NCBI RefSeq assembly: GCF_964204645.1
Contig: NC_134036.1
Location: 2,604,001 to 2,668,000 of the forward strand
Direction of reading: 5' to 3'
From: Tubulanus polymorphus
Lineage: Eukaryota; Nemertea; Palaeonemertea; Tubulaniformes; Tubulanidae
Length of the DNA: 64,000 nt
Shown here: positions 60,801 to 64,000 of the stretch, piece after piece
How the letters are laid out: the number at the start of each line of letters is the position of its first letter
Numbering within the stretch: position 1 is the stretch's first letter
Notes under the pieces: model-generated
Seen by the model: the letters and a program-made list of their open reading frames with translations, nothing else
What the model was told of the DNA's origin: nothing
Databases searched by the model: none
Made by a program: the position numbers and the translations under genes

Positions 60801-61909
60801 GATTACTTTGACCTCGTGTATTTTACCATATTAGTTGCCGCGTTATCATTTTTAACTTACCTCGAATGAAAGTTTATCGAGAGTGACGCCGATCGATATC
60901 GGATGAGCCGGATTCGTAAATCGATCCTCGTAACGAACGTGTATCCGATTCACGATCACCTGGAGATTTTTTATCACCTGAGTTGCGAATTTTTCGGCGA
61001 ACGAATCTTTCTTCACTTCTTTCGGTTTGTCTGAATAGTATAGAGCGACGACGCACGGCTTTCAGAAAGTAATTCTCGTGTTTTAAAAATGACATTTAGG
61101 CAATGTCGGCTGAAGAACTTAGTTCGACATTTTTAAGGATGCCAGACGATCACATCAGCAATGGGGTAGCGGTAGATGGCGCCAGACATAACACTGGGTC
61201 ATTGGCAGTGAAAATCAGTTAATTTTCAATGAAATTAGGCCTTGATTTTTAGGCTTCCAAATTTGTCATTTGTAAATTATCAAACAAGTCATTGAATAGA
61301 TTTCAGATTTGCTTTCGCACTCAGTTTATGGCGTAGATTTCACTAAAAGTTGATTTACTAATGAGAAAAGTTGACTTGAATTTAAATGAAATGTTGAAGG
61401 AAATTGAAGTGCAGTAACCGAGTACCACTAGCAATGCCTTGTGGATGCCTCGCTTGCCACAGTAGCATTGCCCGTATGCCGTTGTAGAACTTTTTGCAGA
61501 AAAATATTAATTTTGTTGATATTGTCATTAATGATGGGTTCGAATAGTTTCATCACACACAGTTGAACTCCAGGGTAATTAATGGGAAAACCATTTAAAT
61601 AAGTTAATTATGATGATGGATGACTTCATGAATCATTTCCTTTTTTGTCTCGAGCATAAAAAACCAGCTCCAGGGCAACAAAATCATTGCATAAATTTTA
61701 AAAACTTTCTACATCAATGGATTTCAATTCTAAACCAGTAATCCATCGATTAAGATTCTTCTTAAGTTGATTACCAAATGAAATAAATTCTAAATGCTTC
61801 TTACCTTTTTCCTCAGCTGCAGCCTTCTCAGCCTCTTCTATTCGTGTCAGCTCTTTTTGTTTGGAATCCTGGGCGGATTTTTCTTCTTTTTCCGCGTCAT
61901 ATTTGACAC
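9559..61909 (-). CDS. VPS13: VPS13A/C-family bridge-like lipid transfer protein, 5' partial
   Basis: Seventy-five exons (one, 38234-38254, tentative) were placed by matching the - strand to the VPS13A/C protein order and requiring GT-AG sites and matching phase at every join. The total of 9,863 coding bases stays in frame to TAG at 9559-9561 and gives about 3,286 residues. With the missing 100 or so N-terminal residues it would be about 3,390, between human VPS13A (about 3,170) and VPS13C (about 3,750). VPS13 proteins form a hydrophobic groove that carries lipids between membranes at contact sites. C-terminal segments such as [28 protein letters not shown] and [15 protein letters not shown] read closer to VPS13C, but invertebrates usually have one gene for A and C. 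No stop or frameshift was found. The first exons are not in 61910-64000. Confidence 0.95.
9698..9810. mobile_element. Foldback element near the VPS13 3' end
   Basis: A near-perfect palindrome. The left arm TTTTATAGACAGGCATTACC through GGTTAACTCAATT is repeated inverted on the right, with only about 10 bp between the arms; the right end carries CTCGGCCCAG. It lies between the last two VPS13 exons. Confidence 0.7.
9811..10100 (+). pseudogene. Degraded 3' end of a non-LTR retrotransposon reverse transcriptase
   Basis: The + strand reads [15 protein letters not shown] and, after one frameshift, [20 protein letters not shown] then a stop. This is the typical end of LINE (CR1/L2-like) proteins, where a GDR..F....P.LWN.LP pattern precedes the C-terminus. 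It is broken by the shift and stops and sits in a VPS13 intron. Confidence 0.65.
10296..10510. repeat. 36-39 bp tandem repeat rich in CCAAT boxes
   Basis: Seven copies of a unit containing TGATTGGTTGAGGAACCT lie just upstream (in gene sense) of exon 10173-10247. Each copy carries an inverted CCAAT (ATTGG). Open frames here on both strands are by-products of the period. Confidence 0.8.
11560..11760. repeat. 60-bp repeat, first cluster
   Basis: About three diverged copies of the unit CTTCAACNATTCAGTAAAATTATGATTAGTTACTAATGA... CTTCTCATTCTCAATAA. The same unit recurs at 15600-16510 and, inverted, at 22005-22390. Confidence 0.75.
12254..12549. mobile_element. piggyBac-like MITE with TTAA ends
   Basis: The ends are perfect 16-bp inverted repeats, TTAACCCTTTCAGTGC and its complement, each starting in the TTAA that piggyBac elements duplicate. 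Inside are three copies of the palindrome ACACCGCANTGCGGTGT (12274-12290, 12317-12333 as CACAG variant, 12419-12435). There is no open frame. A single matching end (GCTGAAAGGGTTAA) lies near 47485-47500. Confidence 0.8.
12980..16630 (-). CDS. VPS13: VPS13 exons 64-70: ATG2_C-like region
   Basis: Exons 16508-16630, 15408-15553, 14920-15083, 14053-14160, 13769-13932, 13360-13441 and 12980-13067. The most conserved stretch of the protein lies here: [69 protein letters not shown] and LARGGKGLV. These Gly-rich amphipathic helices resemble the autophagy protein ATG2 and target relatives to lipid droplets and mitochondria. All joins are in phase. Confidence 0.95.
13207..13300. mobile_element. Partial CAGRGCTGCCAAC element
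   Basis: Starts CAGGGCTGCCAACATATGAAAAG and follows the family of 17635-17806 for about 90 bp; the other end is not recognisable. Confidence 0.5.
14561..14700. mobile_element. 140-bp inverted-repeat MITE, GGGGCCRGTT ends
   Basis: Starts GGGGCCAGTTGCACAGTC and ends GACTATGCAACCGGCCCC. The inner part repeats GACTTAAGTC and AAGACTGGTCTTAAG motifs. Close copies are at 50333-50471 (139 bp), 41269-41394 and 22785-22896. Confidence 0.8.
15600..16510. repeat. 60-bp tandem array with a larger ~371-bp repeat
   Basis: The 60-bp unit with TTCAGTAAAATTATGATTAG runs up to the donor of exon 16508-16630. A block including TCACTGTAATGTCACCTTGTG appears at about 15701 and again about 371 bp later, so the array has grown by larger duplications too. 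Confidence 0.85.
17635..17806. mobile_element. hAT-like MITE, CAGAGCTGCCAAC ends
   Basis: Perfect 13-bp terminal inverted repeats CAGAGCTGCCAAC / GTTGGCAGCTCTG bound 172 bp without coding capacity. Related copies are at 59307-59615, 48355-48620 and 13207-13300. Confidence 0.75.
18069..21392 (-). CDS. VPS13: VPS13 exons 58-63: region after the VAB domain
   Basis: Exons 21283-21392, 20996-21155, 20478-20612, 19897-20048, 19028-19130 and 18069-18146. Family blocks are [49 protein letters not shown] and [18 protein letters not shown]. The last exon (26 residues ending TNEKDLIRV) is 78 bp, phase 0 on both sides and bounded by ATACAG and GTAAGT. Its end aligns loosely with KLIQQDIDAL of VPS13C, which supports it as coding, but it could be a cassette exon. 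Confidence 0.88.
19640..19890. repeat. CT-rich microsatellite
   Basis: Repeats of CTCCCTCCCTATCTCCCTATCT run to within 10 bases of the donor of exon 19897-20048. The long Pro/Leu/Ser open frame over it is an artefact of composition. Confidence 0.9.
20670..20918. mobile_element. CAGGGTGGC-family MITE
   Basis: Starts CAGGGTAGCGACTTTTA and ends CAGTGGCCACTCTG. The interior has TTCCCTGACTTGATC-like and AATACGTAAGACATA motifs shared by the copies at 30519-30808, 32790-33055 and 48975-49350. Confidence 0.7.
21516..34560 (-). CDS. VPS13: VPS13 exons 41-57: VAB adaptor domain and SHR-BD signature
   Basis: Exons: 34276-34560, 33674-33835, 33134-33294, 32448-32559, 32173-32304, 31628-31714, 31409-31522, 31160-31261, 28900-28992, 28046-28150, 26416-26460, 25128-25235, 23461-23730, 22934-23065, 22511-22641, 21807-21933, 21516-21638. 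The VAB domain recruits adaptor proteins and has six repeats, each with a key Asn. I see all six: [63 protein letters not shown] and [12 protein letters not shown]. The last exon ends the region with [15 protein letters not shown], the SHR-BD signature. Exons 28046-28150, 26416-26460 and 25128-25235 encode an extra Ser/Asp/Lys-rich stretch between repeats 4 and 5 that human proteins lack. Exon 26416-26460 (15 residues) is the least certain of the set. Confidence 0.92.
22005..22390. repeat. 60-bp repeat, third cluster, inverted
   Basis: About six copies reading GAAGTTATCGAGAATGAGAA, the reverse complement of the unit at 15600-16510. It sits in the intron between exons 22511-22641 and 21807-21933. 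Confidence 0.85.
22785..22896. mobile_element. Shortened copy of the GGGGCCRGTT MITE
   Basis: Ends ATGATTATGGAACCGGCCCC and carries AAGACCAGTCTTAAGATTTAAG; the left end is lost. Confidence 0.6.
23376..23430 (-). repeat. Short perfect-length hairpin in a VPS13 intron
   Basis: Two 23-nt arms (23376-23398 and 23408-23430) are inverted copies with two mismatches around a 9-nt loop. It lies about 30 bases into the intron after the donor of exon 23461-23730. Confidence 0.7.
26751..27070. mobile_element. Second copy of the tRNA-headed inverted element
   Basis: Same order as 1543-1880: CATCCTC, an inverted B-box (GGTTCAAATCC on the - strand), a CATGTACC-type core with GGCTAAAATGAAATGGG, and a + arm with GGTTTCGTACCGTGG and a perfect GGTTCGAATCC. 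It is flanked by ATATTCAT at 26743-26750 and 27071-27078. It lies in the intron between VPS13 exons 28046-28150 and 26416-26460. Confidence 0.75.
27440..27700 (+). pseudogene. Non-LTR retrotransposon 3' end
   Basis: Reads [20 protein letters not shown], then [20 protein letters not shown] and a stop, the common end of CR1/L2-like reverse transcriptase proteins. It is followed by a 3' tail with ATTGTAAAGAGCTTTGAG, a motif seen at the ends of such LINEs. Only this end is present. Confidence 0.65.
28755..28830 (-). repeat. tRNA-like SINE fragment
   Basis: The - strand has TTGGGTTCGATCCCCGGTGG, a Pol III B-box in a tRNA-like T arm, preceded by GTTAGGTAACTGTGTTACGC. No complete tRNA cloverleaf can be formed, so I call it a tRNA-derived repeat rather than a gene. 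Confidence 0.4.
29822..30033. mobile_element. MITE-like element with AGCAGATCCAGG / CTGGATCTGC ends
   Basis: Starts GGAGCAGATCCAGGATTTTC and ends CCTGGATCTGCGTCTGC. A related part (GGAACCAGGATTTCAAAGGAG, then TGGTCTAGCCACTGAAATTTC) lies at 33430-33600. Confidence 0.55.
30519..30808. mobile_element. CAGGGTGGC-family MITE, best copy
   Basis: Bounded by CAGGGTGGCCACTTTGG and AAGTGGCCACCCTG, 290 bp. The interior is full of TTCCCTGACTT-type motifs and includes AATACGTAAGACATAGACGG. No open frame is present. Confidence 0.8.
32790..33055. mobile_element. Diverged CAGGGTGGC-family copy
   Basis: The right end GTGGACACCCTG and interior AATACGTAAGACATAGAAGG match 30519-30808; the left end is degraded. 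Confidence 0.6.
34905..35015. mobile_element. Foldback element with GGGCCCAGTT end
   Basis: GGGCCCAGTTCCACAGAAAGG opens and CTTTTTGTGAAACTAGGCCC closes it; inside, AAATCGATTTAAG occurs twice, inverted around a short centre. Confidence 0.65.
35025..48901 (-). CDS. VPS13: VPS13 exons 20-40: central repeating groove region
   Basis: Exons: 48745-48901, 48202-48290, 47782-48022, 47524-47640, 47337-47440, 47075-47242, 46081-46388, 45417-45564, 45223-45343, 44422-44764, 41480-41655, 40974-41156, 40363-40493, 39987-40109, 39230-39382, (38234-38254, tentative), 37150-37246, 36251-36324, 36024-36143, 35757-35885, 35025-35186. Family blocks include [17 protein letters not shown] followed by [14 protein letters not shown] (46081-46388), MTS-like [15 protein letters not shown] (40974-41156), [14 protein letters not shown] and [18 protein letters not shown]. 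The donor of 47782-48022 is AAAG|GTTCGT. Two downstream GTs would put a stop in frame, so this one is used. A Gln/Lys-rich stretch ([11 protein letters not shown]) and a Pro-rich stretch (EPPPAPP) are probably loops outside the groove. Confidence 0.9.
35515..35670 (+). repeat. LINE-like 3' tail with ATTC microsatellite
   Basis: TAGGCTTGGGGTTATCCTT followed by ATAAGTAAATAAATCATTCATTCATTCATC looks like the 3' end and short tandem tail of a CR1/L2-type LINE. No coding part is seen. Confidence 0.45.
36440..36800. repeat. 31-bp minisatellite
   Basis: About eleven nearly identical copies of a 31-bp unit containing TCATTGGCAATGTTCTAATG lie in a VPS13 intron, with degenerate copies continuing to about 37030. 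Confidence 0.95.
38234..38254 (-). other. VPS13: Possible 21-bp microexon of VPS13
   Basis: Bounded by CTCTCAG and GTTTTG on the - strand, it would add DSPQDEK in frame between AGP (39230-39382) and TAEELKD (37150-37246). The donor is weak, and the frame also holds without it, so it is only a suggestion. Confidence 0.3.
38373..38681. repeat. 39-bp minisatellite
   Basis: About eight nearly identical copies of a 39-bp unit containing GATGGAATATACACGGAGAG and ATGGAGGAGGAGTTTATCG. Because 39 is a multiple of three and the unit lacks stops, several frames on both strands stay open. I do not call these as genes. Confidence 0.95.
41269..41394. mobile_element. Diverged GGGGCCRGTT MITE
   Basis: Starts TGGGCCGAGTTGTGCAGTC, has GACTTAAGTCC, and ends AAGACTATGAAACTAGCCC. 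Confidence 0.55.
41940..42135. repeat. Two-copy direct repeat with poly-C runs
   Basis: A unit with CAGCAGCTATACCATGTGACC, a run of C, and CAACCCTATCAGCAGCTGAGC is present twice, offset by about 110 bp. Confidence 0.6.
42400..43790. other. Intron stretch with short local repeats
   Basis: No coding signal. ACTGATTCAGGGACAGTTGCTGG recurs about 60 bp later (42465-42580). Around 43350-43600 a block with ACACCAGACATTAGACATT recurs once. The rest of this 2.8-kb intron (41656-44421) is AT-rich. Confidence 0.45.
44834..44980. mobile_element. Short CAGGGTGGC-family element
   Basis: CAGGGTGGCAACAACTAG and CAGTGGCGCCACCCTG bound about 147 bp with no open frame. Confidence 0.6.
48355..48620. mobile_element. 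Copy of the CAGRGCTGCC element
   Basis: Starts CAGGGCTGTGAAACTAAC and ends AACAGTCTATAGCTCTG, with the shared interior GCTATCAGTGACAAATT. Confidence 0.55.
48975..49350. mobile_element. CAGGGTGGC-family copy
   Basis: The right end GTGGCGCCACCCTG at 49337-49350 is clear; inside are many TTCCCTGA repeats and a ...GCGTAAAACATAGACGG match to other copies. Confidence 0.6.
49371..50094 (-). CDS. VPS13: VPS13 exons 17-19: charged linker at the FFAT position
   Basis: Exons 49959-50094, 49559-49654 and 49371-49469. After [16 protein letters not shown] comes a disordered, Ser/Glu/Lys-rich linker ([10 protein letters not shown], then [15 protein letters not shown]). In human VPS13A and VPS13C the FFAT motif that binds VAP on the endoplasmic reticulum lies in this linker. 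No EFFDA core is present here. The nearest candidate is GYESSSD, a weak phospho-FFAT-like fit. Exons 18 and 19 are both phase 0 and multiples of three (96 and 99 bp), so they could be skipped in frame. Confidence 0.88.
50333..50471. mobile_element. 139-bp inverted-repeat MITE
   Basis: Ends are GGGGCCGGTTCCATAGTC and GACTATGGAACCGGCCCC, a perfect 18-bp inverted pair. The interior matches 14561-14700. Confidence 0.85.
50564..61909 (-). CDS. VPS13: VPS13 exons 1-16 (of those visible): N-terminal groove region
   Basis: Exons in transcript order: 61805-61909, 60861-61030, 59666-59806, 59089-59143, 58624-58754, 58050-58159, 57182-57353, 56808-56970, 56101-56201, 55675-55742, 55226-55511, 55087-55145, 54225-54377, 53666-53753, 50780-50864, 50564-50681. 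The first begins with two bases that complete a codon, then [10 protein letters not shown]. Recognisable family blocks are [13 protein letters not shown] (exon 2), the Trp pair at the exon 6/7 join (KEW-WHYAYT), [13 protein letters not shown] (exon 8), [16 protein letters not shown] (exon 11), [10 protein letters not shown] (exon 12) and [14 protein letters not shown] (exons 15-16). This part forms the lipid-groove end that docks on the endoplasmic reticulum in relatives. The chorein start itself is outside the window. Confidence 0.93.
50882..52780. other. Large AT-rich intron, no gene seen
   Basis: The intron between VPS13 exons 53666-53753 and 50780-50864. It holds two foldback-like pieces (51556-51680 and 52252-52371, the latter bounded by GGGCCCGTTTC and AAACCGGGCCC) and no supported coding. 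Confidence 0.5.
52790..53545. repeat. 171-bp satellite-like tandem array
   Basis: Four full units and part of a fifth, each about 171 bp, start at CATAAATGGC (near 52797, 52968, 53139, 53309 and 53480). Shared blocks include GCCATCTTGATTC, CTGCACATGTGGCCATACTA and GTTACACGTACACACC. Two more units lie at 54470-54790. Confidence 0.85.
53876..54190. mobile_element. CAGGGTGGC-family copy, degraded ends
   Basis: Shares CGGCCACTTTCTGCC, TTCCCTGATTTTTCC and ends GAGTGGCGCCACCATG. A sister copy with the same interior lies at about 62128-62430. Confidence 0.5.
54470..54790. repeat. Two further units of the 171-bp satellite
   Basis: CAAGCATAAATGGC starts recur 171 bp apart (about 54470 and 54641) with the same GTGGCCAGACTAGTTACACG block; the second unit is internally shortened. 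Confidence 0.75.
55787..56058. mobile_element. Large foldback element
   Basis: CAGGGCCCAGTAGCAC with GGAGGATGTTAGGTGGCCTA on the left is mirrored by TAGGCCACCTGACATCCTC and CCGGAGCCCTTA on the right, with about 130 bp between the arms. Confidence 0.65.
57590..58010. repeat. About 92-bp tandem repeat
   Basis: Units with CAAATCATCATTTATAATGTCATAGG and TACAAGGTGTCAGCAAC occur four times; the array contains the TGTCATAGG core of the dispersed repeat seen at 3994-4340. Confidence 0.75.
58225..58615. repeat. Local duplications beside a VPS13 exon
   Basis: A unit with GAGAAGGCAGAAATCTTCATCTTC and CGAAAAGGCCCCTT occurs twice 73 bp apart (58470-58610). A CTTTTCAAGAAGAGG block is also duplicated (58240 and 58398). 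The array abuts the donor of exon 58624-58754. Confidence 0.65.
59307..59615. mobile_element. hAT-like MITE, CAGGGCTGCC ends
   Basis: CAGGGCTGCCAACCTCTG and GTTGGCAGCTCTG bound the element, and GTGTTT flanks it directly on both sides (59301-59306 and 59616-59621). A unit with ATTTCTGTTCAAATTAATCAG is tandemly repeated inside. Confidence 0.7.
59880..60850. repeat. Direct duplications in a VPS13 intron
   Basis: A block with CTTTCCAAATGCGTGG and GGCAAAGATGGAAGCCA occurs at about 59925-59980 and again at 60110-60190. A second block with TCTATATGGG and GCAAAGCTTGAT...GACCTC occurs at 60465-60540 and 60770-60830. No coding signal is present. Confidence 0.55.
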
Positions 61910-64000
61910 CTTTGAAACAAATAACAGTCAAGCAGAGAATTACAAAACTTTTCAATTAATTTTCACGTAGAGAATAGTTGGCATTATTGATGAACTTCAT
62001 GTAGGACCTAAGATACAGTGAAACGAAGACATAGATATCAGGGGCTGAGGAACTGATTGTAATCAATGATTATGCTCATGTTGAATAGGATTCCTCCAGA
62101 TGATAGGGCTGAGGAACTAATTCAGTTCGGCCACTTTCCACCCATTCATAAATCCCCTGATTTTAACGAGTGATTACACAAAATTCCCCCCGACTGATTC
62201 AGAGAAATATCTAGGTTTAAAATGTTACAATTCATTCATTTTTCGTCGAATCACGAACTGATAAAGAAACTTGTGGTCAATACCATCATTCAAATTCCCA
62301 GAATTTTTACAGGTTTTTTGTCAAATTTGTGAAATTCCATGAATTTACCCTGATGTTTTCTATATTTTTCTGATTCCCCAAGTTTTCCCAAATTTTTCCC
62401 TTTATTTGCAATCCACTGACTATCATGTTTTAGAGGAAACCTCCAGATGATGGGTGCTGAGGAACTTATTAAAGGATTCATATATTTTCGAAGAGAACAT
62501 CAAGAACTAATACTGATACGGACGATAACCTTGATAAGTGGACTGATTTGGCGACAGTGAAAGTAATAAAACATTCTGGAGGGTGGTTGTTACTGGGCCG
62601 TTTAGAATTTCTTGCCGTTTTCACGCAAATATTGGAAAAATACGAAACCGGATACTCCCGGATACTTCTGGATACTCGGATAGCTGGTAAAAAGGATCTA
62701 TATATATTAACTCAAACTCGATGATAATCACACACACACACAACAAATACAACCCACAGTCACAGCTGAATAATATAAATGGGAAAAATATCCTGAAGAA
62801 GTGTATTTGAACAGTCATCAATATTTATATAAAATACTCTCAGCGCGGGTTCCATGTTGGAAGTGATATTCATTAATCGTAGTTCAGTTCTAGTAGAGAC
62901 TGAGAGCCATCCACAACGGTGACAAAATATACAACGTAAACTTCATTTCCTCGCAAGTACAGTTCATGAGTACAATGTGTGGTTATCTATGATTCGGCTT
63001 GCAGTGTTCTCCGTATATGCCAGAAAGGGGGCTGCATTCATTGCTAAGTGTGGCAGCTGAAGTAGCAAGGCTTTCAATCCCCCCGAAAAAAAATTGTTCA
63101 CAGTAGCTCAATAAATTCATTTTAAAGCAATTATCAGCATTGATAGATTACTGACATCCATTCTGGTAGGGGCAGCGGGTATTTAAGCTTAATTTTGTAA
63201 TCTTCTATTTTTCACAGTAGCTCAATAAATTCATTTTAAAGCAATTATCAGCATTGATAGATTACTGACATCCATTCTGGTAGGGGCAGCGGGTATTTAA
63301 GCTTAATTTTGTAATCTTCTATTTTTCACATTGGCTCAATAAATTCATTTCAAAATACTGACATCCATTCTGGTAGGGACAGCAGATATTTCATGAGGGG
63401 TGGCTGATTTTCAGAGGGGTGGATTTGAAAATAAAAAGGGGTGGCCGCCCCTCTCTAAAACCTGTTAAATATCTAAATCCTGGTTAACTTGGAAAAAAAC
63501 AGAGAATTTAAGTGAAATGAATTTTTTTTTTGCAGTTTTTGGGAAAAACCTTACAGTTTCAAAATTGAACTGTCAATTTCCCTATAATCAAAATATTTGT
63601 ACCGTTTTCATATTCTATTGGTCTTATCTTCAAATCCATATTGTTTTCAACCTTTTTCGCTATCATTTTACCAGATAACTATACATTATATTATACATAT
63701 AGTGAAGTCATATAAGTATTAATACCCCAGGAACTGAAGAGATAAGACAAGACAAAAGTTTATCCCTAATCTTATCATTCACTCTAGAGTATAATACTTA
63801 AAACACTCAAATGAAGTATGCGTACGTGTGATAAAATTAGAAAAACTTCGCATTAAAAATGAATATGAAATCTTTTCATTTTATGATTCTTCATCCATAA
63901 CATTATATATAAATTAAAAAGTCAATGGCCTTCGGAAAATGTTTCAATATGCATCGACACGTAACGAATGTGAAATGCAGATTAATTTATTTCCTACAAA
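61910..64000 (-). other. VPS13: VPS13 5' intron, no exon found
   Basis: I searched the - strand for the chorein start and for the block before VKYD and found neither. The stretch holds a CAGGGTGGC-family copy (62128-62430), a CA microsatellite (62730-62742) and a 114-bp direct repeat. Confidence 0.6.
63098..63390. repeat. 114-bp direct repeat
   Basis: A unit with TTCACAGTAGCTCAATAAATTC and GACATCCATTCTGGTAGG occurs twice in full, nearly identical, plus a third partial copy. Confidence 0.85.

Overview
The window is nuclear DNA of a bilaterian invertebrate. Exons are CG-rich and short (mostly 55-340 bp), introns are long and AT-rich, splice sites are GT-AG, and the spaces between exons carry many small transposon-like and tandem repeats. 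The gene set (a one-copy VPS13A/C-type lipid-transfer protein, GPN2, a dibasic neuropeptide precursor and an adhesion-type receptor) fits a marine protostome such as a mollusc, annelid or brachiopod. The sequence alone does not settle the phylum.

Layout. Positions 3-1571 (+) hold the 3' end of a class B/adhesion-like seven-transmembrane receptor; its start lies before the window. Its stop codon sits inside a 338-bp inverted-repeat element with tRNA-like ends (1543-1880), flanked by an exact direct repeat of the coding sequence. Positions 3852-4619 (+) hold three coding exons of a small secreted peptide precursor of 80 residues, ending in a KR-released cyclic peptide with a C-x4-C ring and a Gly-Arg end. 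Positions 5071-6582 (-) hold GPN2, a GPN-loop GTPase, in two coding exons. From 9559 to 61909 (-) there is one very large gene for a VPS13A/C-family bridge-like lipid-transfer protein. I could place 75 coding exons by reading across splice sites; one of them, a 21-bp microexon, is doubtful. They keep one open frame of about 3,280 codons to a stop. The exons for roughly the first 100 residues are not in the window and must lie beyond 64000.

The VPS13 product should be a rod with a lipid groove, bridging the endoplasmic reticulum to other organelles. The exons show, in order, the chorein-type N-terminal region (lacking its first part), a Ser/Glu/Lys-rich linker where relatives carry an FFAT motif, the long repeating-groove region, a VAB adaptor domain with six repeats each holding its Asn, the SHR-BD signature, the ATG2_C-like region and a PH-like C-terminus. 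Three consecutive phase-0 exons (28046-25128) add a Ser/Asp/Lys-rich insert to the VAB domain and could be skipped without changing the frame.

The introns are crowded with non-autonomous elements: a piggyBac-like MITE with TTAA ends, two hAT-like families (CAGGGTGGC and CAGRGCTGCC ends), several foldback elements sharing a GGGCCCAGTT-type end, LINE 3' remnants, and tandem arrays with units of 24, 31, 36-39, 39, 60, about 92, about 114 and 171 bp. No CRISPR array, rRNA or canonical tRNA gene was seen. The strongest candidates for something undescribed are the peptide precursor, the tRNA-headed inverted element that rewrote the receptor tail, and the skippable VPS13 insert.
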